Origin: Bolinopsis microptera
Taxonomy: Eukaryota; Ctenophora; Tentaculata; Lobata; Bolinopsidae
Direction of reading: 5' to 3'
Assembly: GCF_026151205.1 (NCBI RefSeq)
Contig: NC_087081.1
Span: 9,297,246 to 9,357,245, forward strand
Length of the DNA stretch: 60,000 nt
Positions 53,301-59,931 of the stretch are shown piece by piece. How positions within the stretch are numbered: the stretch's first letter is position 1; the number at the start of each line of letters is the position of its first letter. The notes below the pieces were generated by a model, which worked only from the letters and a program-made list of their open reading frames with translations, did no database searches and had not been told where the DNA came from. The position numbers and the translations under genes are program-made.

Positions 53301-56178
53301 CTGTAAGATAAGAGTACTGTAAGATAAGAGTACTGTGAGATAAGAGTACTGTAAGATAAGAGCACTGTAAGAAAAGAGTACTGTAAGATAAGAGCACTGT
53401 AAGATAAGAGTACTGTAAGATAAGAGTACTGTAAGATAAGAGTACTGTAAGATAAGAGCACTGTAAGATAAGAGTACTGTAAAATAAAAGTACTGTAAGA
53501 TAAGAGTACTGTAAGATAAGAGTACTGTAAGATAAGAGTACTGTAAGATAAGAGTACTGTAAGATAAGAGTACTGTAAGATAAGAGTACTGTAAGATAAG
53601 AGTACTGTAAGATAAGAGTACTGTAAGATAAGAGTACTGTAAGATAAGAGTACTGTAAGATAAGAGTACTGTATGATAAGAGTACTGTAAGATAAGAGTA
53701 CTGTAAGATAAGAGCACTGTAAGATAAGAGTACTGTAAGATAAGAGTACTGTAAGATAAGAGTACTGTAAGATAAGAGCACTGTAAGATAAGAGTACTGA
53801 AAGATAAGAGTACTGTAAGATAAGAGTACTGAAAGATAAGAGTACTGTAAGATAAGAGCACTGTAAGATAAGAGTACTGAAAGATAAGAGTACAGTAAGA
53901 TAAGAGTACTGTAAGATAAGAGTCAAAAACTTACTATCAGCTTCTGGTTGGCCTTTTGAATCGTCCTCTGAAGAATCCTCTTCAGAATGGTCTTTTAAAT
54001 TGTCCTCTGGATCGTTCTCTGAATCTTCTACTGGCTTCTCTGTTGGCTCGGAAACTGCACTTTCTGCATAAATACAGCATTTTATGATATCATGATGACC
54101 ATGAGTTTTTGAAATTTCTTAATAAGTATTAGATAATTAGAAAGTTAGAAGTTCAAGTAAATGTGTCATACTGTTAATAATATTTATATGTACCCAACCC
54201 CTTTGGCCAACTTACCTTCACGTACAAAACCCAGCGGTGGGCGAACTTTTGCTGCATATTCAGACTGCCGGCCCCAGTTTCCTTTGGGCCAGTATTGACA
54301 AACCACATAGGCTCTACGGAGAGTTTCAGACGTTGAAAATCCGCAATTCAGAAGAGTAGAACTTTGCCAAACAATCTGAGTAAAATGAGTTGTCATCCTG
54401 CCCTTGCTCAGTACAAAGTCCCAGTTTCTAATCTCACTGTACCAACGCTCCATGCCAGAAGTGTAAAAAGGTGCTGGATCAGGATCCTCTCCTCTGAAAG
54501 ACGACCAGGCCATGTTCTCACCGTATACTTTAGGGTTTGGAGTATGTTTAAATTTACCGGTCTCCCCAACATGATCGGCCCATTCCTGAGCCATGAACTC
54601 AACATCATCACCAGTAATCTCTGCATAACAGAGCGGGGGTGTGTCTTGGTGCCTAGCTCGGTACTCGTTATGTTTGTCAAGAACCAACTGTTCCATATCA
54701 CTGAGGTCAGTCTTGCAACCTTTTTGTTTCACTGAGGTGTATTTTCTGTAAAGTATAATATCTTTAAATATTTCGGTTGTGAGGGTTAACAATTATTGTG
54801 AGTTGAAAGATGAGTTTTTATTTTTTGCAGAATATAAACAAATTTTGTTTCAACCTTTTTTGTCTCCCTTTTCAGCCTTTTCTTTCTCCTCCTTAAGTTC
54901 CTCCTTAGGTTTTTCCTGGTGTTCCTCCTTAGGCTCATCCTTAGCTCTCTCCTTAGATTCTTCTTTAGATCCTGAGAGATTAAAGTTATCGATTTTTTAA
55001 CTGGATAGGCTATGAACTGTGGTTGGACGATTGAGTTCAATTATGCCAGCAAAATAACTGATAATCCAATAGGTGCTCTGGAAATTTATACTTACCAAAG
55101 ATCAAGTTCTCTGGGCCTTCAATAAAGTTGTCTGCCTGTTCCTCAGAGGTGTTATCTTCTGTAATGGTAATTTTTTAGGCAATCGTTTGTTCTTTTTGAT
55201 AATAACATTAACGATATTTTGACATTTTGCAGCATATGAACTTGTTTTGATTTGAAATCAAAGTTCAAATTGTAGGTTTACAACCTACCAGGACGCGCGC
55301 CGAGTTGGACTCGTCGACGGTCCTGTGGAACAGATATTTTACGAGTATCACCCGTTAAAGTTCAAACAATGTACAAAACAATGTCCGGATAATTAAATAT
55401 CTACTTATGAAGATCCGGCTGCAAAAAAGTGGTATAGTAGTTAGCACTTACTTTCTGATTCTGAATCGTTTTCTAAGTCGTTTTCAGAATCATCTCCTAA
55501 AAATATTTGATATTTATTATTATGGTAGTACACTGACTATTATGACAGCAATCTGTTAGTTACTTAAAAATAACGGGATGTTAATAATTTGTAAGTAAAA
55601 GTCAAGCTAACCTTCAGGTTCAAACCCTATCAATGGGAGAACTTTCACCGGATATTCGGACCCCCAGTTTCCTTTGGGCCAGTATTGACAGATTACGTAA
55701 GCTCTACGAAGAGTTTCAGACGTTGAAAATCCGCAGTTCAACTGTGTCGAACTTTTCCAAACAATCTGAGTAAAATGAGTTGTCATCCTCCCCTTGCTCA
55801 GTGCAAAGTCCCAGTTTCTTATCTCACTGTACCAACGCTCCATGCCAGAAGTGTAAAAAGGTGCTGGATCAGGATCCTCTCCTCTGAAAGACGACCAGGC
55901 CATGTTCTCACCGTATACTTTAGGATTTGGAGTATGTTTAAATTTACCGGTCTCCCCAACATGATCGGCCCATTCCTGAGCCGTGAACTCAACATCATCA
56001 CCAGTAATCTCTGCATAACAGAGCGGGGGTGTGTCTTGGTGCCTAGCTCGGTACTCGAATTATGTTTGTCAAGAACCAACTGTTCCACATCATTGAGATC
56101 AGTCTTGCAAACCCCCTCAGCACCGAGGTAGTATGAAGCACCGAAGAGGAAGTGAAGGAGGACGACTTGCATCCTCAT
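31820..56178 (-). CDS. Secreted CAP-sushi-GCC2/GCC3-TSP1 mosaic protein
   Basis: A chain of 23 minus-strand exons, each with AG/GT boundaries and compatible phases: 56178-55612, 55496-55452, 55158-55096, 54971-54855, 54731-54216, 54063-53935, 52643-52578, 52392-52330, 51061-50858, 50682-50158, 49208-49017, 48893-48817, 48531-48426, 48284-48142, 47024-46943, 46837-46761, 46545-46465, 46204-46050, 45868-45747, 44861-44686, 43280-43136, 32694-32524 and 32325-31820. The total is a multiple of three once the 2-nt excess in the first exon is set aside, implying about 1441 residues. Order: signal peptide, CAP, acidic linkers, CAP, acidic linkers, CAP, three sushi domains, an undefined region with an RRRKR site, GCC2/GCC3, sushi, TSP1, C-terminal domain. 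Two links (donors at 54855 and 50158) are weak, and a stop follows each within a few bases if unspliced. Two or three separate genes therefore remain possible. Confidence 0.62.
32524..32694 (-). CDS. Thrombospondin type 1 repeat exon
   Basis: A symmetric phase 1-1 exon encoding one TSP1 repeat: WSECSQECGGGTQTLTRTC, then a CVGD segment, and CNEQVC near the end. These show the WSxCSxxCG core and the conserved cysteines. It is the penultimate exon of the mosaic, placed about 10.4 kb from the preceding sushi exon because the retrotransposon lies between. Confidence 0.85.
32700..35389. other. Intron with a large inverted repeat
   Basis: The intron between the TSP1 exon and the upstream sushi exon, left of the retrotransposon. 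It holds the inverted repeat at 33764-34283 and imperfect GAGGAGCATTAAG repeats near 33508-33590. The frame at 34454-34657 has no recognisable domain. Confidence 0.55.
33764..34283. mobile_element. Fold-back element with ~150-bp inverted arms
   Basis: Left arm about 33764-33917 and right arm about 34129-34280 are near-perfect reverse complements (for example CCATAATCATGGGTAGAGTG against its complement at 34245-34264). They flank a ~210-bp loop. Part of the loop, GCCGAGTACAGCTGCCTTTG, has a relative at 7889-7908. No coding capacity. Confidence 0.85.
35538..39131 (-). CDS. LINE ORF2: endonuclease - reverse transcriptase
   Basis: 1197 codons. Residues about 25-300 form an APE-type endonuclease (FLCWNINHSR, FALQETKGE, LLGDFNARTG, SDHRALSMSI). 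Residues about 540-830 form a reverse transcriptase: RKGDRQNPDNYRAITI, FVDYRKAFDS (near 670), GTEQGHPMSPELF, and the catalytic box LLWADDLVLL (near 775), where the usual YxDD is WADD. A C-terminal CRFCC...HVITECPGYHSLR segment (about 1112-1150) is a zinc-knuckle-like motif common in such elements. No RNase H domain was recognised. It overlaps ORF1 by 44 nt in a different frame, so translation probably needs reinitiation or frameshifting. Confidence 0.9.
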   Translation of the reverse strand: MIKQDAAPTGLAMTKPTSTRSRHSLKFLCWNINHSRDKIEGAKVDITEIRELLDNHDIFALQETKGEINLSNYCCFNSNRKGSNSGGVCIGVHKSLKAGVTNVRMNSREDIVVVKLKANYFDLDRNTYIINVYDSPKNGSYKKRRKGLETEDSMSTLEDLQEFLAGVPLNEDIILLGDFNARTGTLDDMLSDHSLMKDTELDAHFSKKLAKRNNSDPKLNTNGRPFIELLQMTGLVILNGRTLGDIFGEPTCIQRHGVSTVDYICVSTSLHDRVRHLKIESISQYSDHRALSMSISTNPLRRISNSLESPDIQDAPKAFKWNLSENLSADTATKFRLAQNDQSFKDKMDCLLDQPVNTANDAAQLNEDVVATYHNLANFVTTTKSGKRSSKKKWFDQSCRHAKREANRADRNANSNPHSNFLRDQHFLRKKEYRAIKRMKKGKFLYEMNQKINESGDVNWAALKRLSDQYKDEEPFDIYDLILFHKFFNDLYNRKCGRNDHSRDDVTPTPLSNNSQLTKELVDELNRDFTLQEIKDATKKLKNNKSVSDDLISNEMLKNSNEKLQLVVVKLFNSCLQHGTYPWNNSITTPLHRKGDRQNPDNYRAITIGSCLGKLFSNLLLKRLIEFRERACPDRPYQLGFRSGAQCNDHILTLNTVIEKYAKKEKKRLFACFVDYRKAFDSVCREALLFKLSNMGIAGKFFECISHMYNNSSTRVKLIQKLSAAIDVTIGTEQGHPMSPELFKLYIHELSIRLEQIEELDVPLLNGVKVSHLLWADDLVLLALDADSLQKLLNCLHDYAVKWELSVNINKTSVMVFNTSSRILKCAYGFKLGNLDIAPVRKYCYLGIQFSLNGSFKQAIDELRKKALRSFFSMRRIIDTRALSTSTMLKLIDSLVKPAATYGCPVWLPSTNIAKAILSKNQEVSLPKAAAKDALESTHLKILKWILGVHKKANNNFCYGDTGRTPWTVTVLPQCIAYFYRASQAVVGNVNTLLHHTFQEQKQLNLTWYDTWSTIIKMSTSAKPNLHPALAAREHIHETFVNHWKKDLHNQPKMSFYTAVKPEFGEEQYLQIPCRLKRANIAKLRSSSHDLRVEKGRYTSDRYNTALKTCRFCCSPDTDVIRFFEELPFFETPILETEDHVITECPGYHSLRSKLSDNLKSLVMLKEYRTIMNSCHTKEFGKYLTDSSNLRNPKNKS
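39088..42345 (-). CDS. LINE ORF1: long multidomain protein with SGNH-like C-terminus
   Basis: About 1085 codons from the GTG at 42345; the frame is open about 60 codons further upstream without an ATG. In order: an N-terminal globular region with THKDDN (HKD near 104-106) and IKHLHCYF (near 157-163); a SAP-like helical stretch around ALVSLASSLGLKG; a Lys-rich patch (KKKKGKSNKKKKRGKR, near 480); a coiled-coil-like region (about 580-730); and a C-terminal SGNH/GDSL-esterase-like domain. The last shows LLIHDESFDEFD as the Ser block and YIHTGSNDF as the G-x-N-D block (near 943). The expected final D-x-x-H block is replaced by NTGFELRQRG. Esterase-like ORF1 domains are known in CR1-type LINEs. RNA binding or chaperoning is inferred. 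Confidence 0.8.
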   Translation of the reverse strand: MQSEIKVALREVSPEITPGQAKSSCTELFWRPSVVKALCNDLTSGLPPNTPSPGHPEDKNSLKTLLATINNRVGALTNKNTLFNGLRIIYSFDRTSRMPLKNTHKDDNMPLVILHIGKPRDLSITPLRFNPAVEDTEVCDVSLGNFSLVTLYPDSIKHLHCYFSPELKKNEGGDEQVLIIPYVENVVEAIDEPETLQATESQPDETEPPAADVTTPASAKETAVSLPAFTNETAHHISNSVPPPPDPCFIKHSEDQTSVTNSPVAVFDPRSNLNEQSNICVKPARITSGKEKVLGVPNLDNSASIVFRYITLDLLKNAANTYKKSALVSLASSLGLKGSNNVTTNKKKLCDLLETCETTGSKETAKLVTHLINKLEDTVIKFELLANSLPLSNSARERKTDLVTFCTNRHVSSEITRLVFDSPNEEAPGNSICSNVIQSQNTEHFDSEPSPHDPGDYITPGGPLSGSSDTKFDFLTPQAQQCPKIPKKKKGKSNKKKKRGKRTDDQSLSISGDTQKSHRKTSDASVTNDARIITNELTTEASDGNQPTRDDNPEDHLTLNGCNNCSDLKHSMSVLQDSLLGLKEEMLQQKAFSDLILSSPTTSEKCVSSIFKKKVGPIETKLNGIRADLDQLRSAVDEQNLILERLINFKAQFSDELNTIQSTTLKVLSSANSANKQRIETLEIGQENLTKATKGIAKSALNQSHASTQELKHELRPIVEAIETTSASNSFRIETLEINLEDTIQALNAAEQPAVNNIPAALNSPSTGNSKPTLKRKKFRVHRNSSSDATARSGESELKQAEMSWAERVDQSNKTPFTVANKQNMKNHNERGSRGDRPSSEMRRSRENLNTRSRQYDLGNRIEHTNPPDRGSSETNSAAEAKVSYRRHTVLLIHDESFDEFDPRRFNSQFNVHCFKADSYSDMLKKSKKLNNTIKRLRPECIYIHTGSNDFLKKKSSLVSNVKELYEHLLNTTKAQICFSALIPSSNNSSINERIQVVNEETRNHVSWLHKHRPDVKDRIFTFSNDKIGDQNSYSFNTGFELRQRGQKMLWLRLREGLRKTLRLSRISYHDNDKTRRSTNRFSND
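42698..42960. repeat. Dispersed repeat family C, copy 2, with GC-rich hairpins
   Basis: Shares TTAAGGCACCTGAA and a stretch near AACTAAAAATAAA...CTTCCGATGAG with 8860-8995. Its right end is a GC-rich palindromic block: GGAGGCGGCCTTCGGCCGCC (from about 42907) followed by the perfect hairpin GTGCACGCTTAGCGTGCAC (42940-42958). This is strikingly GC-rich against the AT-rich surroundings. Confidence 0.75.
43136..49208 (-). CDS. Sushi/GCC2-GCC3 section of the mosaic gene
   Basis: Eleven exons. The first (49208-49017) is a whole sushi domain (CNPEDAEVDIPGGS ... CNENFVIDGNPSIMC ... APKC). Sushi 2 is split over 48893-48817 and 48531-48426 (CDEFIVKNGKLSI; VTCATDYIPIGPNPRKC). Sushi 3 is split over 48284-48142 and 47024-46943 (CIPLSAPVNGNIAC; CEENFLALP; CEDNKFKW). 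Exons 46837-45747 form a region without a recognised domain, containing KRRRKRAV (a furin-type site). Exon 44861-44686 is a GCC2/GCC3 (ephrin-receptor-like) Cys-rich unit: CPAGFKTVEGACLPCEIGTH. Exon 43280-43136 is a further sushi half (LSCEDGYSASATSFQC). The order resembles parts of SVEP1/polydom-type extracellular proteins. Confidence 0.75.
43505..44685. other. Intron, nothing recognised
   Basis: AT-rich intron between the GCC2/GCC3 exon and the last sushi exon. No mobile element or exon seen. Confidence 0.45.
44885..45537. repeat. (TTTAGGGGG)n G-rich satellite
   Basis: About 70 units of a 9-bp G5-containing repeat with TTAAGGGGG, TTTAGAGGG and G6 variants. The plus strand is strongly predisposed to G-quadruplexes. 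It lies in the intron between exons 45868-45747 and 44861-44686, starting 24 bp from the GCC2/GCC3 exon acceptor. It is telomere-like in composition but not the TTAGGG motif. Confidence 0.96.
47083..48026. mobile_element. Tc1/mariner-like inverted-repeat element, 940 bp
   Basis: Ends ACGGGTGATGAATAAAAAAT (47085) and, on the other strand, ACGGGTGATGGCTAAAAAAT (48024) form inverted repeats of about 26 bp, flanked by TA on both sides (47083-47084 and 48025-48026). The interior has no long open frame, so it is non-autonomous or a decayed transposase copy. It lies in the intron between sushi-3 half exons. Confidence 0.85.
49642..49879. mobile_element. Inverted-repeat MITE, about 238 bp
   Basis: Left end GGGGTTCACCCTGATTTTTT and right end, on the minus strand, GGGGTTCACCCTGATTTTTT are identical over 20 bp. 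Inverted similarity continues for about 50 bp in total (to CTAACAAACTAG and its complement). No coding capacity and no clear target duplication. It is intronic in the mosaic gene. Confidence 0.8.
49965..50085. repeat. ~20-bp minisatellite
   Basis: Six or so imperfect copies of CCCTCCCTCGAACTGGTTCC just downstream, in gene orientation, of the third CAP exon. Confidence 0.85.
50150..54731 (-). CDS. Second and third CAP domains with acidic linkers
   Basis: Exon 54731-54216 encodes a CAP (PR-1/CRISP-type) domain: LVLDKHNEYRARH, GENMAWSS, HFTQIVWQSS, LNCGFSTSETLRRAYVVCQY and PKGNW. It keeps the GEN Glu and the His of HFTQ. Four phase 1-1 linker exons (54063-53935, 52643-52578, 52392-52330, 51061-50858) are rich in Asp, Glu and Ser; the last is a run of DDSEDD-like repeats. 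Exon 50682-50158 is a third CAP domain (GENAAWSS; NCGFRTSATLRRAYVFCQY) in which the conserved His is Gln (QFTQVIWKST). All three CAP exons end at the homologous position inside a Gly codon. If that splice is not used here, translation stops at 50150-50152. Secreted CAP proteins have diverse roles, so none is assigned. Confidence 0.75.
51411..52039. mobile_element. TA-flanked inverted-repeat MITE, 625 bp
   Basis: Ends CCTTACTCGGGATTATTACG (51413) and, on the minus strand, CCTTACTCGGGATTATTATG (52037) form terminal inverted repeats, flanked by TA at both sides. Inside, a ~80-bp block (CGGGTTTATTAACGACCGGT ... GGTTCGGGAAAAATATGGCG) is repeated directly near each end. No open frame. Mariner-type size and TA duplication. 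It is intronic in the mosaic gene. Confidence 0.88.
52745..53927. repeat. 16-bp satellite, about 1.2 kb
   Basis: About 74 units of AGTACTGTAAGATAAG with scattered single-base variants (GCACTG, AAAATAAAAG). It occupies the intron between linker exons 54063-53935 and 52643-52578 and begins within 10 bp of the donor of the first. Each unit contains the donor-like string GTAAGA. Confidence 0.97.
54850..56178 (-). CDS. First CAP-domain section with signal peptide (frameshifted)
   Basis: Exon 56178-55612 starts with a signal peptide (MRMQVVLLHFLFGASYYLGA) and then a CAP domain (GENMAWSS is encoded near 55900; HFTQIVWKSS; NCGFSTSETLRRAYVICQY). Compared with the second copy there are two extra bases at about 56058-56061, just after LVLDKHN, shifting the frame in the middle of helix 1. 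Downstream the correct frame is open. Linker exons 55496-55452 and 55158-55096 are acidic. Exon 54971-54855 is Lys/Glu-rich (KEEHQEKPKEELKEEKEKA); it either splices on to the second CAP exon or stops at TGA 54850-54852. The extra bases could be a real break, a polymorphism or an assembly error. A separate single-CAP gene is the alternative model. Confidence 0.65.
55260..55366 (+). mobile_element. Short element, family B, copy 2
   Basis: An 87-bp element (55270-55356) flanked by perfect 10-bp repeats AAAGTTCAAA. It begins TTGTAGGTTTACAACCTACC, has the GC-rich centre and ends ATCACCCGTT. It is intronic between linker exons. Confidence 0.85.
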
Positions 56179-58590
56179 CTTCTAGCTGTGAAAAAGTTAT
56201 TTTTCAAAACTCGAAAGACAAAATCATTCATAACAGTACATACAAATTAATTAATTCTGAGCCTTATTGGTTAAATTGCACATTGGTGATGAAAATGAGG
56301 ATGGATCTTGAAATAGCAATTAAAAGGCTCTGGCGAAATAATGATTTGGAAACTTTGAAATAATCTGTGCATAAAAGTTAACTATATGATGCCACCAAGT
56401 GATGAAAATGAGAAATTGTAGGTAGAAAATTTATTCTTTTAAATTTCTTTAAATGTAAGTACAAACTTCCAATAAAAGTTAAAGATAACTCGAATGCTAA
56501 ATGATTTTAGAATTTTTGTAATGCACACGGAGCCCAATACGATATCTTGAACAATCGATCAATACGACTTTTAGCGATTAAGCAAAAGATAACTCAAACT
56601 TCAATCTGGTAACGAAGTATCAGAACCTGGCCCAGCCAGAGAGCTTGATAATAAAACACATTTCGCACATGATAATGTCAATTGCTCTGTATATTACGTA
56701 CTACAGTAGTTATAGTACGTGATACAGAGTACTACTACTACAGAGTACTGTACTGGTAGCACTGCGGTAGTACTGCGGTAACACTTCACAAGTTTGTAGA
56801 ATGTAGATGTTCCTATTATTGAAAATGTTGGTGAAAGGCAAAGGTGTATATAAGGTATCTAGTCAATGGCAGGTATAATGTGGAAAACGTGGAAAACGTG
56901 GAATTCTATGTTTGAAACGAGACAGTGATCATGGGTATGATTACGGATTACCCATTATAGGTAAAAACTCTTTACATACCGCGGTACTTAAGCTTATTTC
57001 ATTGAATTACACACAGATAGCCTGGTAAGATCCGTTCAGACTTCAGATATGTTCCGGTATAAAGCTTACCTACTATATTTGTATAACTGACATTTTCCCA
57101 ACTACAAACTGGCCGACAAAGTGTTTTCCTAATCCTCATAGATTAAAATAAAATAAATTTATTTGTCTTCCAGTCAATATTACCATAATATATTTATTTT
57201 ATATTTATGCTTAAAATTTACTTTGGCCGACATGAAAGTGTTTTCCCAATCCTCATAGATTAAAATAAAATAAATTTATTTGTCTTCCAGTCAATATTAC
57301 CATATATTTATTTTATATTTATGCTCATGCTTAAAATTTACCTTAAAAGTTTAAATAAAATAGTATGGTAGTTATAATTTGATATTGGACCCGAAAAACT
57401 GGTACCGTACTATAAGTTATATTAATTTTAAAATTGTACAGTATTCCCTCTCTGTAAGTGTAACACTAAAACGGTTTATGGGATGAAAGAAGATTTGGTG
57501 TACACCAGCGGGGGACCGCGTTATAACGTGGGACGCTTATTTTCGTACACAAAATACGTTCTGACGTGCGCCATACACATGAGATCATATAAACGAAATG
57601 AACGAGATTGCAAACGCAATTAGATGTGATTTCGTTCCAACTGATAAAGATAAGAAATAAAAATGTTTACTACAAATAAAAGGCGATGAGCTAGGAGGGA
57701 TTAATGATGCACACCGCCGCGTTTTGCCAAAATCGGCGGCGGTGAGGCCAAAAATTTGATTTTACCGTTGGAAGATATTTCACAATTCTCAAAATACAGT
57801 GTTCACGCGGCGTGCACCACTGGGAGGGATATTGTACAGGACAAGTGATTAATAAAATGTGGAGCAGAAAATATTTTAAACTAATCACGGCAACTAATGA
57901 GGCAGCTTAGGAGTTCTAATTCTCCTCTCGTTCTAAGTATAAAAATGGTGCATCTCTTGTCTCATATGTAATAATAAAACATATTTACAGAAGTAAAATG
58001 ACTTATGCAATATATCGCGATCGTTAATTGTATTAAAGTCATGTTTGCAGTGCATATCCCAACCAAAAAGATGATTGAACACTAGCATGTGTGATGATTA
58101 ATTTTATTAATTTTGGTCCTCTCAATTACTCTTTGATTCATGTTTACCCACCGTGAAATTGGCGAAATGCTCCACTATATAAGATTACAATAGAAATATG
58201 AGATTATGATAATTTGCTAGTAAACTAGTTACGTCTGCAGGAACCTACAAATCGTAGCAGTCGGTATGCGGAATAGTAATGTAGTCGAGATATTTCATAT
58301 CATTTGAACTAACCCTTCGCCTTTAATACGAGTCCAGTATACTTCTTTACTTCGGTAAAATATGATATTTATCTGCTGACAGGATCCGAAGTAATAATTA
58401 CAATTGTGCCAGCGACGGTTCAGAAAATGAATTCCATACTTTTTTGTTCGAGGCTTCGCTGCAATGGACAGCTCCTCATTTCACCTTCAATTTCGGTTTC
58501 CCGATCGTTCGGGTAAGTAAATCGAGGAGAAGTTCAGAAGTTGTAAAAGGAGTTTAATGATGTAAAGATCCAACAGAATCCTAACCTCAT
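56179..58590. other. No gene recognised
   Basis: 5' flank of the mosaic gene. AT-rich, with a tandem duplication of a ~115-bp block (57113-57345; GTGTTTTCCTAATCCTCATA and GTGTTTTCCCAATCCTCATA). No exon supported. Open frames at 56133-56363 and 57691-57888 have no recognisable domain. Confidence 0.5.
57113..57345. repeat. Tandem duplication of a ~115-bp block
   Basis: Two adjacent copies sharing CTCATAGATTAAAATAAAAT and GTCTTCCAGTCAATATTACC, differing by small indels. Confidence 0.9.
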
Positions 58591-58599
58591 TTTCTAAAT

Positions 58600-58684
58600 T
58601 ATAAGCGACGCCGGGATTCGAACCTCCTACTCTCGGATTGAAAGTAGGATAGCTAACCTTTAAGTTTAACCACTCGGCTATATA
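58600..58684 (-). other. tRNA-like sequence (pseudo-tRNA or SINE head)
   Basis: On the minus strand a box-A-like TAGCCGAGTGGTTA is followed about 45 bases later by a perfect box-B-like GGTTCGAATCC. Between them is a perfect stem TCCTACT/AGTAGGA. The T-stem and acceptor stem do not pair well, so a functional tRNA is unlikely. A tRNA-derived SINE promoter or a decayed Ser/Leu-type tRNA is more plausible. Confidence 0.4.
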
Positions 58685-59931
58685 TAAACATCAATATCTT
58701 AATATTTAATTAAAATTGTCTACGTCGTGGACTTAACCCGGCGGTGGCACAAAAAAACTCGGCGTCGGTGGTGCATCGTTTAAAACTAGTGCTGTTCGAC
58801 TTTACAATATATATTATGTGGCGCTTATAAGTCGATACAATTACATGTACTATAGGTAGACAGCTCTTTCACTGTCCACCTCTTGCAGCAAACTCAGAAA
58901 GGGGAAAAGTTAAAAACGAATTGTTCAGTCCGGAATTTGCAGCAGTAAAGAATTTACAGTATTTAAAGGAAATAGTTAAAGTTAAACTTGGAAGACAGTT
59001 TTAAACAGCCGTGGTAAATGCTATACAGCTTAAGTTCTTAAACTGCAGAAACTGAACCATTGAAACAATATAAGTCACGTACCTTAAATTTAATTCCCAA
59101 ACATTTGATTGTAGGTTTATAACCTACCAGTACCGGGACGCGCGCCGAGTTGGACTCGTCGACGGTCCTGATAATTGGAACAAATATTTTACGAGTATCA
59201 CCCGTTAAACATTTGATGAACGAAAACTTTGGGCGGTCCTCTCGGCAAATTTATTGAGCACAAAGTTCTAGCACAGGTACCAATCTATGGGAACTAAGTT
59301 ATACTCAACTACGCTAGACTAACTACCTAGTCTCTAATTGCCACCACCCTTCTCTACAGCTGAAGTAAATAGAACTCCGTCTTGCACTATGCAATTCCTA
59401 ACAATATGTATAACTATAATAATGTTCTGAGGAAATATAAAAAAGTAATAAGAGAAAATCTTACTTGCATGAAATTTCAGGACTAACAGAGAATAATTAA
59501 TGCCGTTTTTATCAAGTTTTTTAATAAGTTTAATAATACGTTTATGTCGTCTGCAAAAACCCAGGATCACGACCATTATTATATTATCATATTAATATCA
59601 TGGTATCAATGGTTTGTTATCATCATATTTAAGTCTCGAATCTGACCATAATGTATGAGTTATAATATATACTGAAAATAATATTGCAATAGCTATAAAA
59701 AAACGTAATAACACTTCAAAGAAACATTAAAGAACAAAAAATGTAGTTTAAACTTAAAAAGAATAGTTTAAGTTTTACTTTTAAGGAGGGAACCCCAAGT
59801 ATTTTTTTCTCGTTTTAATAATATTTAATAATATTTCCTTGGATATAATATTAATTTCCTATAAATTGATGGGCCCTGTCATATACTATTATAAATAAAG
59901 TCAGTATCTCCCGGCGGCGATAGTCACACGC
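58685..59931. other. No gene recognised
   Basis: AT-rich sequence containing the third family B element. The frame at 59334-59576 shows no recognisable domain. Confidence 0.5.
59099..59227 (+). mobile_element. Short element, family B, copy 3
   Basis: A 107-bp element (59110-59216) flanked by perfect 11-bp repeats AAACATTTGAT. It starts TTGTAGGTTTATAACCTACC and ends ATCACCCGTT. Relative to copy 2 it has short insertions near the centre. Confidence 0.87.

Noticed and set aside
52710-53926. Reverse-strand frames of 171-393 codons with a 16-residue repeat
   Set aside because: Satellite translation within an intron. The true linker exons lie on either side with splice sites.
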